A stretch of 64,000 bases of DNA, taken from Cyclobacterium sp. GTDB taxonomy: Bacteria > Bacteroidota > Bacteroidia > Cytophagales > Cyclobacteriaceae. The notes beneath the pieces are model-generated. The model had not been told where the DNA came from. It was given only the letters and a program-made list of their open reading frames with translations, and did no database searches. Positions 53,761-62,776 of this stretch are shown in pieces (position 1 is the first letter of the stretch; every line of letters starts with the position of its first letter). The DNA lies in assembly GCF_014762705.1 (NCBI RefSeq), contig NZ_JABURL010000016.1:28796-92795 (forward strand), written 5' to 3'. A program made the position numbers and the translations under genes.

Positions 53761-54140
53761 CGCATGCTTAATAATCATCCCAGTGTGTGACGTTCTCGTC
53801 ATGCTCGATTTCATCTGTTAATAATTTGTTTTTATTAGGTCATAACATGTCCCGGACCAAAGCGCGGGGAAGGCTGAACCGAACTTGTTTCGGGGATCTT
53901 TTTTTGTGAAAGTCTGGCATTTTGGATAATCATTGCTTTAGGTGTCCCTTGGGTCAGGCTCGACTTCATTAGGCAAATATAACCGGAACCATTAAAAAGC
54001 ACCTATAACAATTATAATTCATTTATTGTTAATGTCCATGCAGGAAAAAAGAAAAACGAATAAAATAGGTCGTTACTTACATTTTTATTTCAATGGCCAT
54101 ATAAAATGCTCATTGGAAGGTTCTTCAGTGATGAAAAGCT
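53761..54140. other. Non-coding region with degenerate repeat and hairpin
   Basis: No gene is supported in this 380-bp gap between divergent genes. At 53879-53893 CCGAACTTGTTTCGG forms a small hairpin followed by GGATC and seven T. The surrounding words (CGTCATGCTCG, GCTGAAC, CTTGTTTCGGGGATC) recall, from memory, dispersed sequences of Bacteroidota genomes of the kind GTCATGCTGAACTTGTTTCAG. It may be decayed repeat DNA or the 3' end of a small RNA. Neither is established. Confidence 0.35.
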
Positions 54141-54148
54141 TATATTTG
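54141..54148 (+). promoter_or_regulatory. Candidate -7 element of the exporter operon
   Basis: TATATTTG matches TAnnTTTG exactly, 20 bp before the adaptor ATG. A start near 54155 would give a short leader. No TTTG lies at the standard -33 distance. Confidence 0.5.
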
Positions 54149-54168
54149 TATAATTAAATTAATATATA

Positions 54169-55518
54169 ATGAAAAAGAATCTAATATATGTTGCGATTGG
54201 TAGTGTGATCGTAATCGGAGCTTTATATTTTTTCTTTGCCTCTGGAAGTGCCGGAGTAGAGAACAATATTCTGGCTAATGTGAATAAGGGAGAGTTTAGG
54301 GTTGAGATCACCACTTCAGGTGAGCTTGAAGCCCTTCGCTCTGTTCAGGTTTTTGGCCCGGCAGAAGCCAGGAGATTTCGAATAGGAAACTTTACCATAG
54401 ACAAGATGGTGGATGAAGGTACAGTAGTCAAAAAAGGAGATTTTATCTGCTCAATTGATAAAACTGAACTTTTTGGCCGATTGGAAGACCGAAGGCTTGA
54501 TCTGGAGCAAACCAAAGCACAATATGAGCAGATTCAACTGGATACTTCGCTAAATCTGCGGGTGGAAAGAGACAATATTCTCAACCAGGAATATATCGTT
54601 CAGGAACAGGAATTGATTCTGGAACAATCCCAGTTTGAGCCACCTGCAATTATTAAGCAGAATGAATACAATGTAGAGAAAGCAAAACGAGAGTTGGATC
54701 AGGCAAGGGAGCGGTACAGGATTAAATCCCTGCAGGAGAAAGCCAGGATGTTGGAAATAGCCGCCAAATTAAGGGAGGATCAGCTGGAAGTAGACCAGAT
54801 GGTAGAGGTATTGGATAAATTTGTTGTGACGGCCCCACAAGATGGTATGGTCATTTATGTTGATTACAGGGGAAGTAAAGTGAAAGAAGGATCTCAGATC
54901 AGTACCTGGAATCCTGTAGTGGCCACTTTGCCAGACTTATCTACCATGCAAAGTATTACCTATGTAAATGAAGTGGATATCAGAAGGGTAAAAGTAGGAC
55001 AAAGGGTAGAATTGGGAATGGATGCTTTTCCTGACAAGAAATATACAGGGGAAGTGACCAAGGTTGCCAATGTGGGTCAGCAAAGACCCAACTCTGACGC
55101 CAAAGTTTTTGAAGTAATCATCGAAGTAAATGAAAGTGATCCCATGCTAAGGCCTTCCATGACCTCCAGTAATGCCATTATAGCAGATCAGCTTGATGAT
55201 GTAATATATGTGCCTTTGGAAGCCGTCAATGTTGAAAATGACAGCATCAATTATGTATACCTACGGAATGGGGTTAAACAGGAAGTATTGTTGGGATTAA
55301 CCAACGCCAATGATGTAGTTATTGAAAAAGGATTAAATGAGGGGGATTATGTTTATTTAAATACTCCTGATTGGGGAGAAAATCTCGCTGTAAATTTATT
55401 GGAAGAATTAAATGGGAAAAGAAATCAGGATAGTCAGGAAGAGGAAGAGCCGATAGCAGCGGCTAATTCTTCCTTTTCTTCTACTTCTCGTTCTGTATCA
55501 AAGAATTCTACGCCTTGA
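54169..55518 (+). CDS. Periplasmic adaptor (HlyD/MacA-type membrane fusion protein)
   Basis: The 449-residue protein has one N-terminal membrane anchor (LIYVAIGSVIVIGALYFFF) and the membrane-fusion layout: a barrel/lipoyl half (VEITTSGELEALRSVQVFGP), a long coiled-coil hairpin (about 105-215, with LEDRRLDLEQTKAQYEQIQ and AKRELDQARERYRIKSLQ), the second lipoyl half (DKFVVTAPQDGMVIYV) and beta-barrel domains. It bridges an inner-membrane transporter and TolC. A Ser/Glu-rich tail follows residue 420. The next two genes encode a MacB-type permease and a TolC protein. Confidence 0.93.
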   Translation: MKKNLIYVAIGSVIVIGALYFFFASGSAGVENNILANVNKGEFRVEITTSGELEALRSVQVFGPAEARRFRIGNFTIDKMVDEGTVVKKGDFICSIDKTELFGRLEDRRLDLEQTKAQYEQIQLDTSLNLRVERDNILNQEYIVQEQELILEQSQFEPPAIIKQNEYNVEKAKRELDQARERYRIKSLQEKARMLEIAAKLREDQLEVDQMVEVLDKFVVTAPQDGMVIYVDYRGSKVKEGSQISTWNPVVATLPDLSTMQSITYVNEVDIRRVKVGQRVELGMDAFPDKKYTGEVTKVANVGQQRPNSDAKVFEVIIEVNESDPMLRPSMTSSNAIIADQLDDVIYVPLEAVNVENDSINYVYLRNGVKQEVLLGLTNANDVVIEKGLNEGDYVYLNTPDWGENLAVNLLEELNGKRNQDSQEEEEPIAAANSSFSSTSRSVSKNSTP

Positions 55519-55561
55519 TTTTCAGTTTGTAAAAGACTGAATTCAAAAATTCTAGAAAAAT

Positions 55562-56875
55562 ATGTTTAATGAAAGGCTTTTGGCCAACTTCTACATCGCA
55601 TTTGAAGCGGTTTTGGCCAATAAAGTACGCTCATTGCTTACGGCTTTGGGGATCATTTTTGGGGTTGCTGCCGTGATTGCCATGCTGGCCATAGGCACAG
55701 GGGCCCAACAAGAGATCATGGAACAGATCAAACTTGTAGGTGTGAACAACATCGTGATCGAACCAGTGGTCGAGCAGACGGAGGAGAAATTGGATGAGAA
55801 CAGCAATCTGGAGAGGGAAAAAAGCAAATTTTCACCTGGTCTCAAGCTTGATGATGCAGCCGCTATTCGTAAAGTTATCCCCGGGGTCAATAGAATCAGC
55901 CCCGAAATAGTATTGGATACTTATATTGTCAAGAGTGGTGTCAGAAGGTCCGCCAAATTGGTCGGTGTGAATCCAGCCTATTTTGAAGTCCTTGATTTTG
56001 AGTTGAGGGAGGGGAAAATGTTTAGCGAAAAGAATCTTGTCAAAGGAGACCCTGTTTGTATCATTGGAAGAAACGTAGCGGCCAGATTTTTCCCCAATCA
56101 AAACCCAATTGGGGAGATGTTGAAAAGTGGCAATCAATGGTTGGAAGTGGTTGGTATTCTGGAAGAGAGGATTGTCTCGGAGTCCAGTATTTCCAAATTG
56201 GGAATCAGGGATTTTAACATGGATGTGTATATACCTATTCAAACCATGTTGATACGGTACAAAAACAGGGATTTGGTAACCGAAGCCCGTCTGAATGATG
56301 ATGACAGTGGCGGGTCCAGAAATTACCACCAAATAGACAAAATGGTCGTTCAGGTTGCTGAAAGTGAGTTGCTCAATCCCACCGCAGAGGTACTGGCCAA
56401 GATGCTGGAGCGGAGACATTTTAATGTGGTAGATTTTGAAATCACCATTCCCGAACTATTACTGAAGCAACAACAGCGCACCCAAAATATTTTTAACATC
56501 GTTTTGGGAGCCATTGCAGGTATTTCTCTACTGGTTGGAGGAATAGGTATTATGAATATCATGTTGGCTTCAGTGATGGAAAGGATAAAAGAAATCGGCC
56601 TAAGGCTTTCGTTGGGAGCAAAAAAGAACGATATTGTGAATCAGTTTCTATTTGAATCCATTATGATCAGTGTTTCCGGCGGCTTGATAGGTGTGATTTT
56701 GGGCATAGTGTTGGCCCATTTGGTTTCTACTTTTGCCGATTTCCCTACTGTAATTACCCTGAGTTCCATAGTATTGTCCTTTGGAGTGGCAGCCACAGTA
56801 GGTTTGGTTTTTGGTATTACCCCAGCCAAAAGAGCCGCCAGTCAGGATCCGATAACATCTTTACGCTATGAATAA
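55562..56875 (+). CDS. MacB/FtsX-type ABC transporter permease
   Basis: The 437-residue protein is a type VII ABC permease. It has an N-terminal helix (VRSLLTALGIIFGVAAVIAMLAIGTGAQ), a large periplasmic MacB core domain (about 45-300) and three C-terminal helices beginning NIFNIVLGAIAGISLLVGGIGIMNIMLASVMERIKEIGLRLSLGAKK. MacB in E. coli fuses an ATPase to this permease; here the permease stands alone and no ATPase gene lies in the operon. The export cargo is unknown. It overlaps the next gene by 8 bp. Confidence 0.94.
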   Translation: MFNERLLANFYIAFEAVLANKVRSLLTALGIIFGVAAVIAMLAIGTGAQQEIMEQIKLVGVNNIVIEPVVEQTEEKLDENSNLEREKSKFSPGLKLDDAAAIRKVIPGVNRISPEIVLDTYIVKSGVRRSAKLVGVNPAYFEVLDFELREGKMFSEKNLVKGDPVCIIGRNVAARFFPNQNPIGEMLKSGNQWLEVVGILEERIVSESSISKLGIRDFNMDVYIPIQTMLIRYKNRDLVTEARLNDDDSGGSRNYHQIDKMVVQVAESELLNPTAEVLAKMLERRHFNVVDFEITIPELLLKQQQRTQNIFNIVLGAIAGISLLVGGIGIMNIMLASVMERIKEIGLRLSLGAKKNDIVNQFLFESIMISVSGGLIGVILGIVLAHLVSTFADFPTVITLSSIVLSFGVAATVGLVFGITPAKRAASQDPITSLRYE

Positions 56876-58358
56876 AACCGCTACTCTATTTCTGGCCATG
56901 ATATTTTTTCTGGCCATTTTTTCTGTGCAAGGTCAGGAGACCGTAAGTTATACCCTCGATGATATTATTGCCCGCGCCAAGTCCCAATCCCCTGCGGCCT
57001 TGAGGGCAGATACCCGAAGGGAGAACCGTTATTGGTTTTATCGGCTGTATCAGTCCAATTTTAACCCCCAGCTGCGTCTTGAAGGCACACTCCCGCAATA
57101 CTCTCAGGCATTTAACAATGTCACCCAACCTGATGGTACGATTGAGTTCCGCGAGGTAAGGCAAAATCTGGTGGATTTGGAATTGGGCCTCAGGCAGGTA
57201 ATCAGCCCTACAGGGGGTATCATTTCGGTAAACAGTTCTACCAATAGGTTTGATAATTTCCTGGCAACTGATGGTTCCAATCAAACCCGTTGGAGTGGAG
57301 TACCTGTAAATATACGGTTGAACCAACCTATATTTGCCTATAATCCCTACAAATGGGACCGGAAGATAGAACCGATCAGGTTTGAAGAAAGCAAAAGAGA
57401 ATTTGTAGAGGAGATGGAAGAGATTAGCCAGTTTGTGGCTGAAATGTTTTTTGACTTTTTGGTGGCCCAGGTCAATCTGGATATTGCTACCAAGAACCTG
57501 GCTAACTCCGAAGCCATACTGCAAATCGAAAGGGGCAGGTACAATATAGGAACCACCTATGAGGACAAGCTATTGCAGGTGGAGTTGCAGGTATTAAAAG
57601 CCAAACAAGGCGTGGCACAGGCCAGACTGGATATGGAAGCTCGTTCACTAAGACTAAAATCCTATATCGGACTGAATGAAACCGTTAGCTTAAATCTGGC
57701 CCTTCCAGATGATATCCCCGAATTTGATGTCAATGTGGAGGAAGCCATAGAGTATGCCTTTCAAAATAGGTCAGATGCCATAGGGTTTGCCAGACAGCGC
57801 CTTGAGGCACAGGCTGAGGTGGCCCAGGCCCGAGGAGACCGCTTTCAAATGAACCTGAATGCCAGCTATGGATATAACAAGGCCGCTTTGATGTGGGGGG
57901 AAATTTACAACAATCCCAATACCCAGGCTTTAGTCAATCTAAGCATTCAGGTTCCCATTTTGGATTGGGGCAGAAACAAGGCCAGAATGAGTATAGCCAG
58001 GTCCAATCAGAAGCTGACTGAATACGAAATTGATCAGGAGATCATCAATTTTGAGCAGGAAATCTTTACTCGCGTTCGAAATTTTATCATGTTGAAAGAC
58101 AGGCTGGAGATCACCAAAACCTCCGATGAAGTAGCTGAAAAACGGTACGAGATTTCTTTCCGCAGGTATCAGAGTGGGAATGTATCCATTACAGACCTGG
58201 GCATTGCCCAGGAGGATAAAGATATCAACAGAAGGCAATATATAGAATCTTTGAGGGATTATTGGACAGCATATTACGAACTCAGGGGACTTACCCTCTA
58301 TGATTTTGAGAATCAGCAATTGTTGTATACGCCGGAAATGAGTTTCCAGGAAGAATAA
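56868..58358 (+). CDS. TolC family outer-membrane efflux protein
   Basis: The 496-residue protein has a signal peptide ending near FSVQGQ and two outer-membrane efflux repeats typical of TolC trimers. The helices EISQFVAEMFFDFLVAQVNLDIATKNLANSEAILQIERGRYNIGTTYEDKLLQVELQVL-type pattern (quoted here in short: NIGTTYEDKLL) and the second-half VPILDWGRNKARMSIAR and RRYQSGNVSITDLGIAQED are diagnostic. It completes a tripartite export path with the two preceding genes and is translationally coupled to the permease. Confidence 0.94.
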   Translation: MNKTATLFLAMIFFLAIFSVQGQETVSYTLDDIIARAKSQSPAALRADTRRENRYWFYRLYQSNFNPQLRLEGTLPQYSQAFNNVTQPDGTIEFREVRQNLVDLELGLRQVISPTGGIISVNSSTNRFDNFLATDGSNQTRWSGVPVNIRLNQPIFAYNPYKWDRKIEPIRFEESKREFVEEMEEISQFVAEMFFDFLVAQVNLDIATKNLANSEAILQIERGRYNIGTTYEDKLLQVELQVLKAKQGVAQARLDMEARSLRLKSYIGLNETVSLNLALPDDIPEFDVNVEEAIEYAFQNRSDAIGFARQRLEAQAEVAQARGDRFQMNLNASYGYNKAALMWGEIYNNPNTQALVNLSIQVPILDWGRNKARMSIARSNQKLTEYEIDQEIINFEQEIFTRVRNFIMLKDRLEITKTSDEVAEKRYEISFRRYQSGNVSITDLGIAQEDKDINRRQYIESLRDYWTAYYELRGLTLYDFENQQLLYTPEMSFQEE

Positions 58359-58364
58359 ATGGTT

Positions 58365-58817
58365 TCAATGGGGCCAGGGCCGGGTAATTCTTTCCTTGAT
58401 ATAGGCTTTATAGGAATTGCCCAGACAGTAAATTCCTGCCCCAAACAGCAGGCTAATGTGGAAAAGCCCATTGCTGTATATTCCGAAAATAGAATTTAAG
58501 GCTACCATAAAGGAATCAGTTTGCAATACGTTATCCCTTACCCAGCCGATCGAAAATACTATTCTGATAAAGATCGACAATAATGCCAGAATCCCACCTG
58601 CCAATCCAAATAGGGGCCTTTTATAGTGTATCAGCAAGCCGAATGCTGCAAAGGTTTCAATTCCAGCCAGTAAAATGGCCCAGAAAAGATTGTATTCCAG
58701 AGCACCGATTAATTTTAACTTCGTGAACCCACCAAATAAAAGCAGACATGCCAGGGAAATCCTGATGATATGACCGCCTATACTTTCCGTCTTAAGATAT
58801 TTCAAAAATTTTTCCAC
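58365..58817 (-). CDS. Small DoxX/DUF417-like membrane protein
   Basis: The 150-residue protein has four hydrophobic segments and begins MEKFLKYLKTESIGGHIIRISLACLLLFGGFTKL. This resembles the DoxX/MauE and YkgB (DUF417) families, which also share the C-terminal run LLFGAGIYCLGNSYKAYIK with YkgB. The function is unknown; relatives are linked to redox or chlorine stress. The start is GTG. It converges on the TolC gene with a gap of 6 bp. The family assignment is tentative. Confidence 0.7.
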   Translation of the reverse strand: MEKFLKYLKTESIGGHIIRISLACLLLFGGFTKLKLIGALEYNLFWAILLAGIETFAAFGLLIHYKRPLFGLAGGILALLSIFIRIVFSIGWVRDNVLQTDSFMVALNSIFGIYSNGLFHISLLFGAGIYCLGNSYKAYIKERITRPWPH

Positions 58818-58869
58818 CCTTCAATTTAAGAATTAAACCCAAATAATGCTTAAGGAAAGCGTAAAAACT

Positions 58870-58877
58870 CAAAAATA
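58870..58877 (-). promoter_or_regulatory. Candidate -7 element for the DoxX/DUF417-like gene
   Basis: The minus strand reads TATTTTTG, a TAnnTTTG match about 53 bp before the GTG start. No -33 TTTG is seen at the usual distance. Confidence 0.35.
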
Positions 58878-59017
58878 GGAACAAATGCCCATAAGCGACA
58901 TACCTTTTTTGGGTAAAGGATTTTCTGGTTAAGGATTATATTATCCCTTACTTTCCCGTCTCCTGATTGAGTTCTTTTGAAGATGGGTTTTTATTTAATC
59001 TGGTTGCCTGTTTTGCA

Positions 59018-60469
59018 TTAAAATTCCGCATTACCCGGGGTCCTGGGGAATGGAATCACATCCCTTATATTTCCCATGCCTGTAACAAACTGCACCAGGC
59101 GCTCAAAACCCAGCCCAAATCCTGCATGGGGGGTAGTCCCAAACCTGCGCGTATCCAGGTACCACCACAACTCTTCCTGACTGATGCCAAGTTCATCCAT
59201 TCTTTCAGTGAGTTTGTCCAGTCTTTCTTCCCTTTGGGAGCCGCCTACAATTTCACCAATCCCTGGAAAGAGTATATCCATGGCGGCAACGGTTTTTCCA
59301 TCTTCATTCTGTTTCATGTAGAATGATTTTATGGCTTTGGGATAATCTGAAATGATGACCGGCTTTTTAAAGTGTTTTTCTACCAGATACCTTTCGTGTT
59401 CGGACTGAAGATCTGTTCCCCAGTCGACTATGGGAAAAGAAAATTTCTTCTTTTTATTGGGTTTGGAATTTTTAAGGATTTCAAAGGCTTCCGTATAGCT
59501 GATTCTGACAAATTCATTTTGGGTCACGAATTCCAGTCTTTGCAACAAACCCATTTCGCTCCTCAATTCGGCTTTTTTCTCTTTTTCCTCTTCTGCAGCC
59601 CGGTTGTCAAGAAAAGCCAGGTCATCTTTACAATTTTCAAGTGCAAATTGGATGATATATTGAAGGAAATCCTCAGCCAGGTCCTGATTATCCTCAGCAT
59701 CATAGAAAGCCATTTCCGGTTCTATCATCCAGAATTCAGCCAGGTGGCGGGTAGTATTTGAATTTTCGGCTCTGAAAGTTGGGCCGAAGGTGTATATTTC
59801 GGAAAGGGCCAGGGCGGCCAATTCGCCTTCAAGTTGGCCGGAGACCGTAAGATTTGTTGCCCTTTCAAAAAAGTCCTCCCCGAAATTGATGTTATTGTGC
59901 TCATCCCTGGGAGGGTTTTTAAGGTCAAGGGTGGTTACCTGAAACGTTTCACCAGCCCCTTCTGCATCAGATGCGGTGATGATTGGCGTATGGATGTAAA
60001 AGAATCCTTTATCATGAAAATATCGGTGCACGGCAAAGGCCAGGTGATGCCTGATTCTGAATATGGCACCAAATGTATTTGTTCTTACTCTCAAATGGGC
60101 ATTTTCTCTCAGAAATTCCAGGGAATGTTTTTTGGGTTGAATAGGGAATTTCTCGGGATCTGCTTCTCCCAGAATTGCTATCTGATCGGCCTGTATTTCA
60201 GTTTGCTGTCCTGATCCCTGGGAAGATACAATGGTGCCACTAACTTTTATGCAGGCACCTGTATTGGCTTTTTTTAATATTTCCTCGCTGATTTTTTCCG
60301 GATCTGCCACCACCTGGTAATTTTGTATGCAAGAACCATCATTCAGGGCAATAAAAGTTACATGCTTGTTGCTTCTTCTGGACCTTACCCATCCCATTAA
60401 AGTTGTTTTTTCGCCTGCTGAAGCGTTTTCCAGCAAATATTTTATTTTGATCCGCTTGTTAAATGCCAT
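59018..60469 (-). CDS. asnS: Asparaginyl-tRNA synthetase
   Basis: AsnRS charges tRNA-Asn. The 483-residue class IIb enzyme has an OB-fold anticodon-binding domain (about 15-110, with [21 protein letters not shown]), motif 2 around [22 protein letters not shown] and motif 3 [30 protein letters not shown]. The [12 protein letters not shown] form favours Asn over Asp specificity. It has its own promoter region, shared with divergent rpoN. Confidence 0.97.
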   Translation of the reverse strand: MAFNKRIKIKYLLENASAGEKTTLMGWVRSRRSNKHVTFIALNDGSCIQNYQVVADPEKISEEILKKANTGACIKVSGTIVSSQGSGQQTEIQADQIAILGEADPEKFPIQPKKHSLEFLRENAHLRVRTNTFGAIFRIRHHLAFAVHRYFHDKGFFYIHTPIITASDAEGAGETFQVTTLDLKNPPRDEHNNINFGEDFFERATNLTVSGQLEGELAALALSEIYTFGPTFRAENSNTTRHLAEFWMIEPEMAFYDAEDNQDLAEDFLQYIIQFALENCKDDLAFLDNRAAEEEKEKKAELRSEMGLLQRLEFVTQNEFVRISYTEAFEILKNSKPNKKKKFSFPIVDWGTDLQSEHERYLVEKHFKKPVIISDYPKAIKSFYMKQNEDGKTVAAMDILFPGIGEIVGGSQREERLDKLTERMDELGISQEELWWYLDTRRFGTTPHAGFGLGFERLVQFVTGMGNIRDVIPFPRTPGNAEF

Positions 60470-60549
60470 GTCTGATTTTTCTTTTAAGATAAACTACCTG
60501 AAAGGATACTTATAAAGTGAATGCAAAAAAACGATATAATAAGCTTTTT

Positions 60550-60580
60550 ATCAAAATTTTGATCTTATTTCCTAAATTTG
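60550..60580 (+). promoter_or_regulatory. rpoN control region: palindrome and -7 element
   Basis: ATCAAAATTTTGAT (60550-60563) is a perfect 14-bp palindrome. Nine bases later TAAATTTG (60573-60580) matches the TAnnTTTG -7 consensus, 67 bp before the rpoN ATG. The palindrome occupies the place of the -33 box, which suits an operator. Confidence 0.45.
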
Positions 60581-60647
60581 AGAATTCAAAGGAATTTGAG
60601 GCAAAACAAAAAGCTCAAACATAAACCAACATTAGGTTAACATATAT

Positions 60648-62102
60648 ATGCAGAAACTGAATTTAAGTCAGATCTTATCTCAAAAACTGTCTCCCCAACA
60701 GATACAGTTTATCAAACTTCTTCAGGTTCCCACCGCTGAATTGGAAACCCGTATTGAAGAAGAATTAGAGATTAATCCAGCATTGGAAGAGGGAAAGGAA
60801 GTAGACTCCGACGATCAGGCCGATGATTTTCAGGATTCCGCTGAGAATTCGGAGGTAAAAGAGGATAAAGACATAAATATTGAGGAGTACCTGAATGAAG
60901 AGTATGGTGGGTATAAGATGCAGGGAGATGGCAATTATTCCAATGATGAAGAAGAGCGGGATATGCCACTTTCCAGCTACTCTTCTCTTCATGAACAACT
61001 GCTTTCCCAGCTTAATTTTTTAAAATTGGATGAGACGCAACGCATTATCGGAAAGCAGCTGATTGGAAGCATAGAGAATGATGGATACATCAGGAGAAGT
61101 CTTGAGGCCATTATCAATGACCTGGCTTTCAGCCAGAATGTGGAGACAGACCTGGATGAAATCGAAGAAATCCTGATTAAGATCCAGGGTTTTGAACCCC
61201 CTGGAATTGCTGCCAGAAATTTGCAAGAATGCCTGATCATCCAATTGGAACGGAGGGAAGATCCCCATGAACCTTTGGTCCAGAAGGCAGTTTTTATTGT
61301 ACAACATTGTTTTGAAGAGTTTACCAAAAAGCATTACGACAAAATATTAAAAAAGGCAGGGATAGACGAGGAAGAACTCAAGGAGGTCATTCATTTGATT
61401 ACCAGGTTGAATCCCAAACCCGGAGGGATCTCGGATGGCATGGTCCGGAACCATTATGTGATTCCCGATTTTATACTGACTAATATCAATGGGAAGTTGG
61501 AGATTACCCTGAATTCCAAAAATGCGCCGGAATTGAAGGTAAGCCGGTCTTATTCAGAAATGTTTAATGCATACGATAAAAGTAATAAGAAAGATAAAAA
61601 GCTAAAGGAAACCGTCAGCTTTGTGAAGCAGAAACTGGATTCGGCCAAGTGGTTTATTGATGCCATCAAGCAGCGGCAACAAACCCTGATGAAAACCATG
61701 CAAGCCATTCTGGATTACCAGCAAGAATTTTTCGTGGACGGAGATGAAACCAAATTGCGTCCCATGATTTTAAAGGATATTGCTGAGCGAATTGATATGG
61801 ATATATCCACCGTGTCAAGGGTAGCGAATAGCAAATCCATACAAACAGAATTTGGTGTGTTTCCATTAAAGTATTTCTTTTCGGAAGGTATTGCAACTGA
61901 CGGGGGAGAAGACGTCAGTAACCGGGAGGTGAAGAGCGTACTCAATAAAATGGTGGAAGAAGAGGACAAAAGAAAACCGCTTTCCGATGACAAGCTGGTT
62001 AAATTATTAAATCAAAAAGGTTATAATATTGCCCGACGAACAGTGGCCAAATACAGGGAACAATTGCAGATTCCCGTGGCAAGGCTTAGAAAGGAGTTAT
62101 AG
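60648..62102 (+). CDS. rpoN: RNA polymerase sigma-54 factor
   Basis: Sigma-54 directs RNA polymerase to -24/-12 promoters and needs an enhancer-binding ATPase. The 484-residue protein has the Gln/Leu-rich activator-interacting region (LSQILSQKLSPQQIQFIKLLQVP), an acidic linker (about 45-110), the core-binding domain and, at the C-terminus, the helix-turn-helix and RpoN box ARRTVAKYRE. The presence of sigma-54 implies partner activators elsewhere in the genome; none is in the window. Its stop overlaps the next gene's GTG start by one base. Confidence 0.97.
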   Translation: MQKLNLSQILSQKLSPQQIQFIKLLQVPTAELETRIEEELEINPALEEGKEVDSDDQADDFQDSAENSEVKEDKDINIEEYLNEEYGGYKMQGDGNYSNDEEERDMPLSSYSSLHEQLLSQLNFLKLDETQRIIGKQLIGSIENDGYIRRSLEAIINDLAFSQNVETDLDEIEEILIKIQGFEPPGIAARNLQECLIIQLERREDPHEPLVQKAVFIVQHCFEEFTKKHYDKILKKAGIDEEELKEVIHLITRLNPKPGGISDGMVRNHYVIPDFILTNINGKLEITLNSKNAPELKVSRSYSEMFNAYDKSNKKDKKLKETVSFVKQKLDSAKWFIDAIKQRQQTLMKTMQAILDYQQEFFVDGDETKLRPMILKDIAERIDMDISTVSRVANSKSIQTEFGVFPLKYFFSEGIATDGGEDVSNREVKSVLNKMVEEEDKRKPLSDDKLVKLLNQKGYNIARRTVAKYREQLQIPVARLRKEL

Positions 62103-62725
62103 TGTATAGAAAATTGGCAATGGGGATTTCTGTGGTTTTTCAGCCTCTATTGATCCCCTCATTAATGGTAGTTACTTTATTTTATATTGTACCTGAAGCA
62201 ACTGTGGTACCTCAAGCAGCCAAATGGTCCATTTTACTGCTTATTTGCTTTGCTACTTTTCTGGTGCCGCTTCTGGGTTTATTGGGCATGAGATTTTCTG
62301 ATACCATTCAGAGTTTTCATCTTTCAGACCAGAGAGAGCGGTTGGTTCCTTTTGGTCTGGTGACAATATTCTATTGCATGACCGCCGGATTTTTTTATTG
62401 GAAGCTAAATATTGATGAGCTTTTGATAGTTACCTTAAGCATGGTCACTTTTTGCCTGGTGGCACTGACCTTGGTTACTTTTTTCTGGAAAATCAGTGCC
62501 CATCAAATAGCTATGGGAGGTTGGGTGGCTTTAGTGGCCGTATTGTCCATGAAATTTTATTCTGCACCGATGTTCTATTATTTGTTAGCGATCATTTCCA
62601 TCAGTGGTCTGGTCGGGACTTCCAGGTTATACCTCAATGCACATAAGCCATTAGAAGTTTATGCTGGTTTTGGTCTGGGTTTCGCTATTAATTTTTTTGC
62701 CTATTACTATATTTTACTGGCATAA
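62102..62725 (+). CDS. PAP2-like integral membrane protein
   Basis: The 207-residue protein has about six hydrophobic segments. It contains SDQRERLVPFG in a loop and ends with LNAHKPLEVYAGFGLGFAINF, which recalls the third motif of PAP2-type phosphatases, although the catalytic motifs 1 and 2 are not clear. It may therefore be a degenerate or divergent member. The GTG start shares a base with the rpoN stop, indicating coupled translation, so the two genes are probably made together. The function is unknown. Confidence 0.75.
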   Translation: MYRKLAMGISVVFQPLLIPSLMVVTLFYIVPEATVVPQAAKWSILLLICFATFLVPLLGLLGMRFSDTIQSFHLSDQRERLVPFGLVTIFYCMTAGFFYWKLNIDELLIVTLSMVTFCLVALTLVTFFWKISAHQIAMGGWVALVAVLSMKFYSAPMFYYLLAIISISGLVGTSRLYLNAHKPLEVYAGFGLGFAINFFAYYYILLA

Positions 62726-62730
62726 AAAAA

Positions 62731-62752
62731 GCAGGTTTTGACAAACCTGCTA
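62731..62752 (-). terminator. Intrinsic terminator downstream of the beta-barrel gene
   Basis: AGCAGGTTT and AAACCTGCT form a 9-bp stem with a TGAC loop. On the minus strand it is followed by a run of seven T, so it should terminate the gene at 62777-63511. It may also help end the plus-strand rpoN unit, whose last stop is 6 bp away. Confidence 0.9.
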
Positions 62753-62776
62753 AAGTTAAAAGATTTTCGTGCGGCA

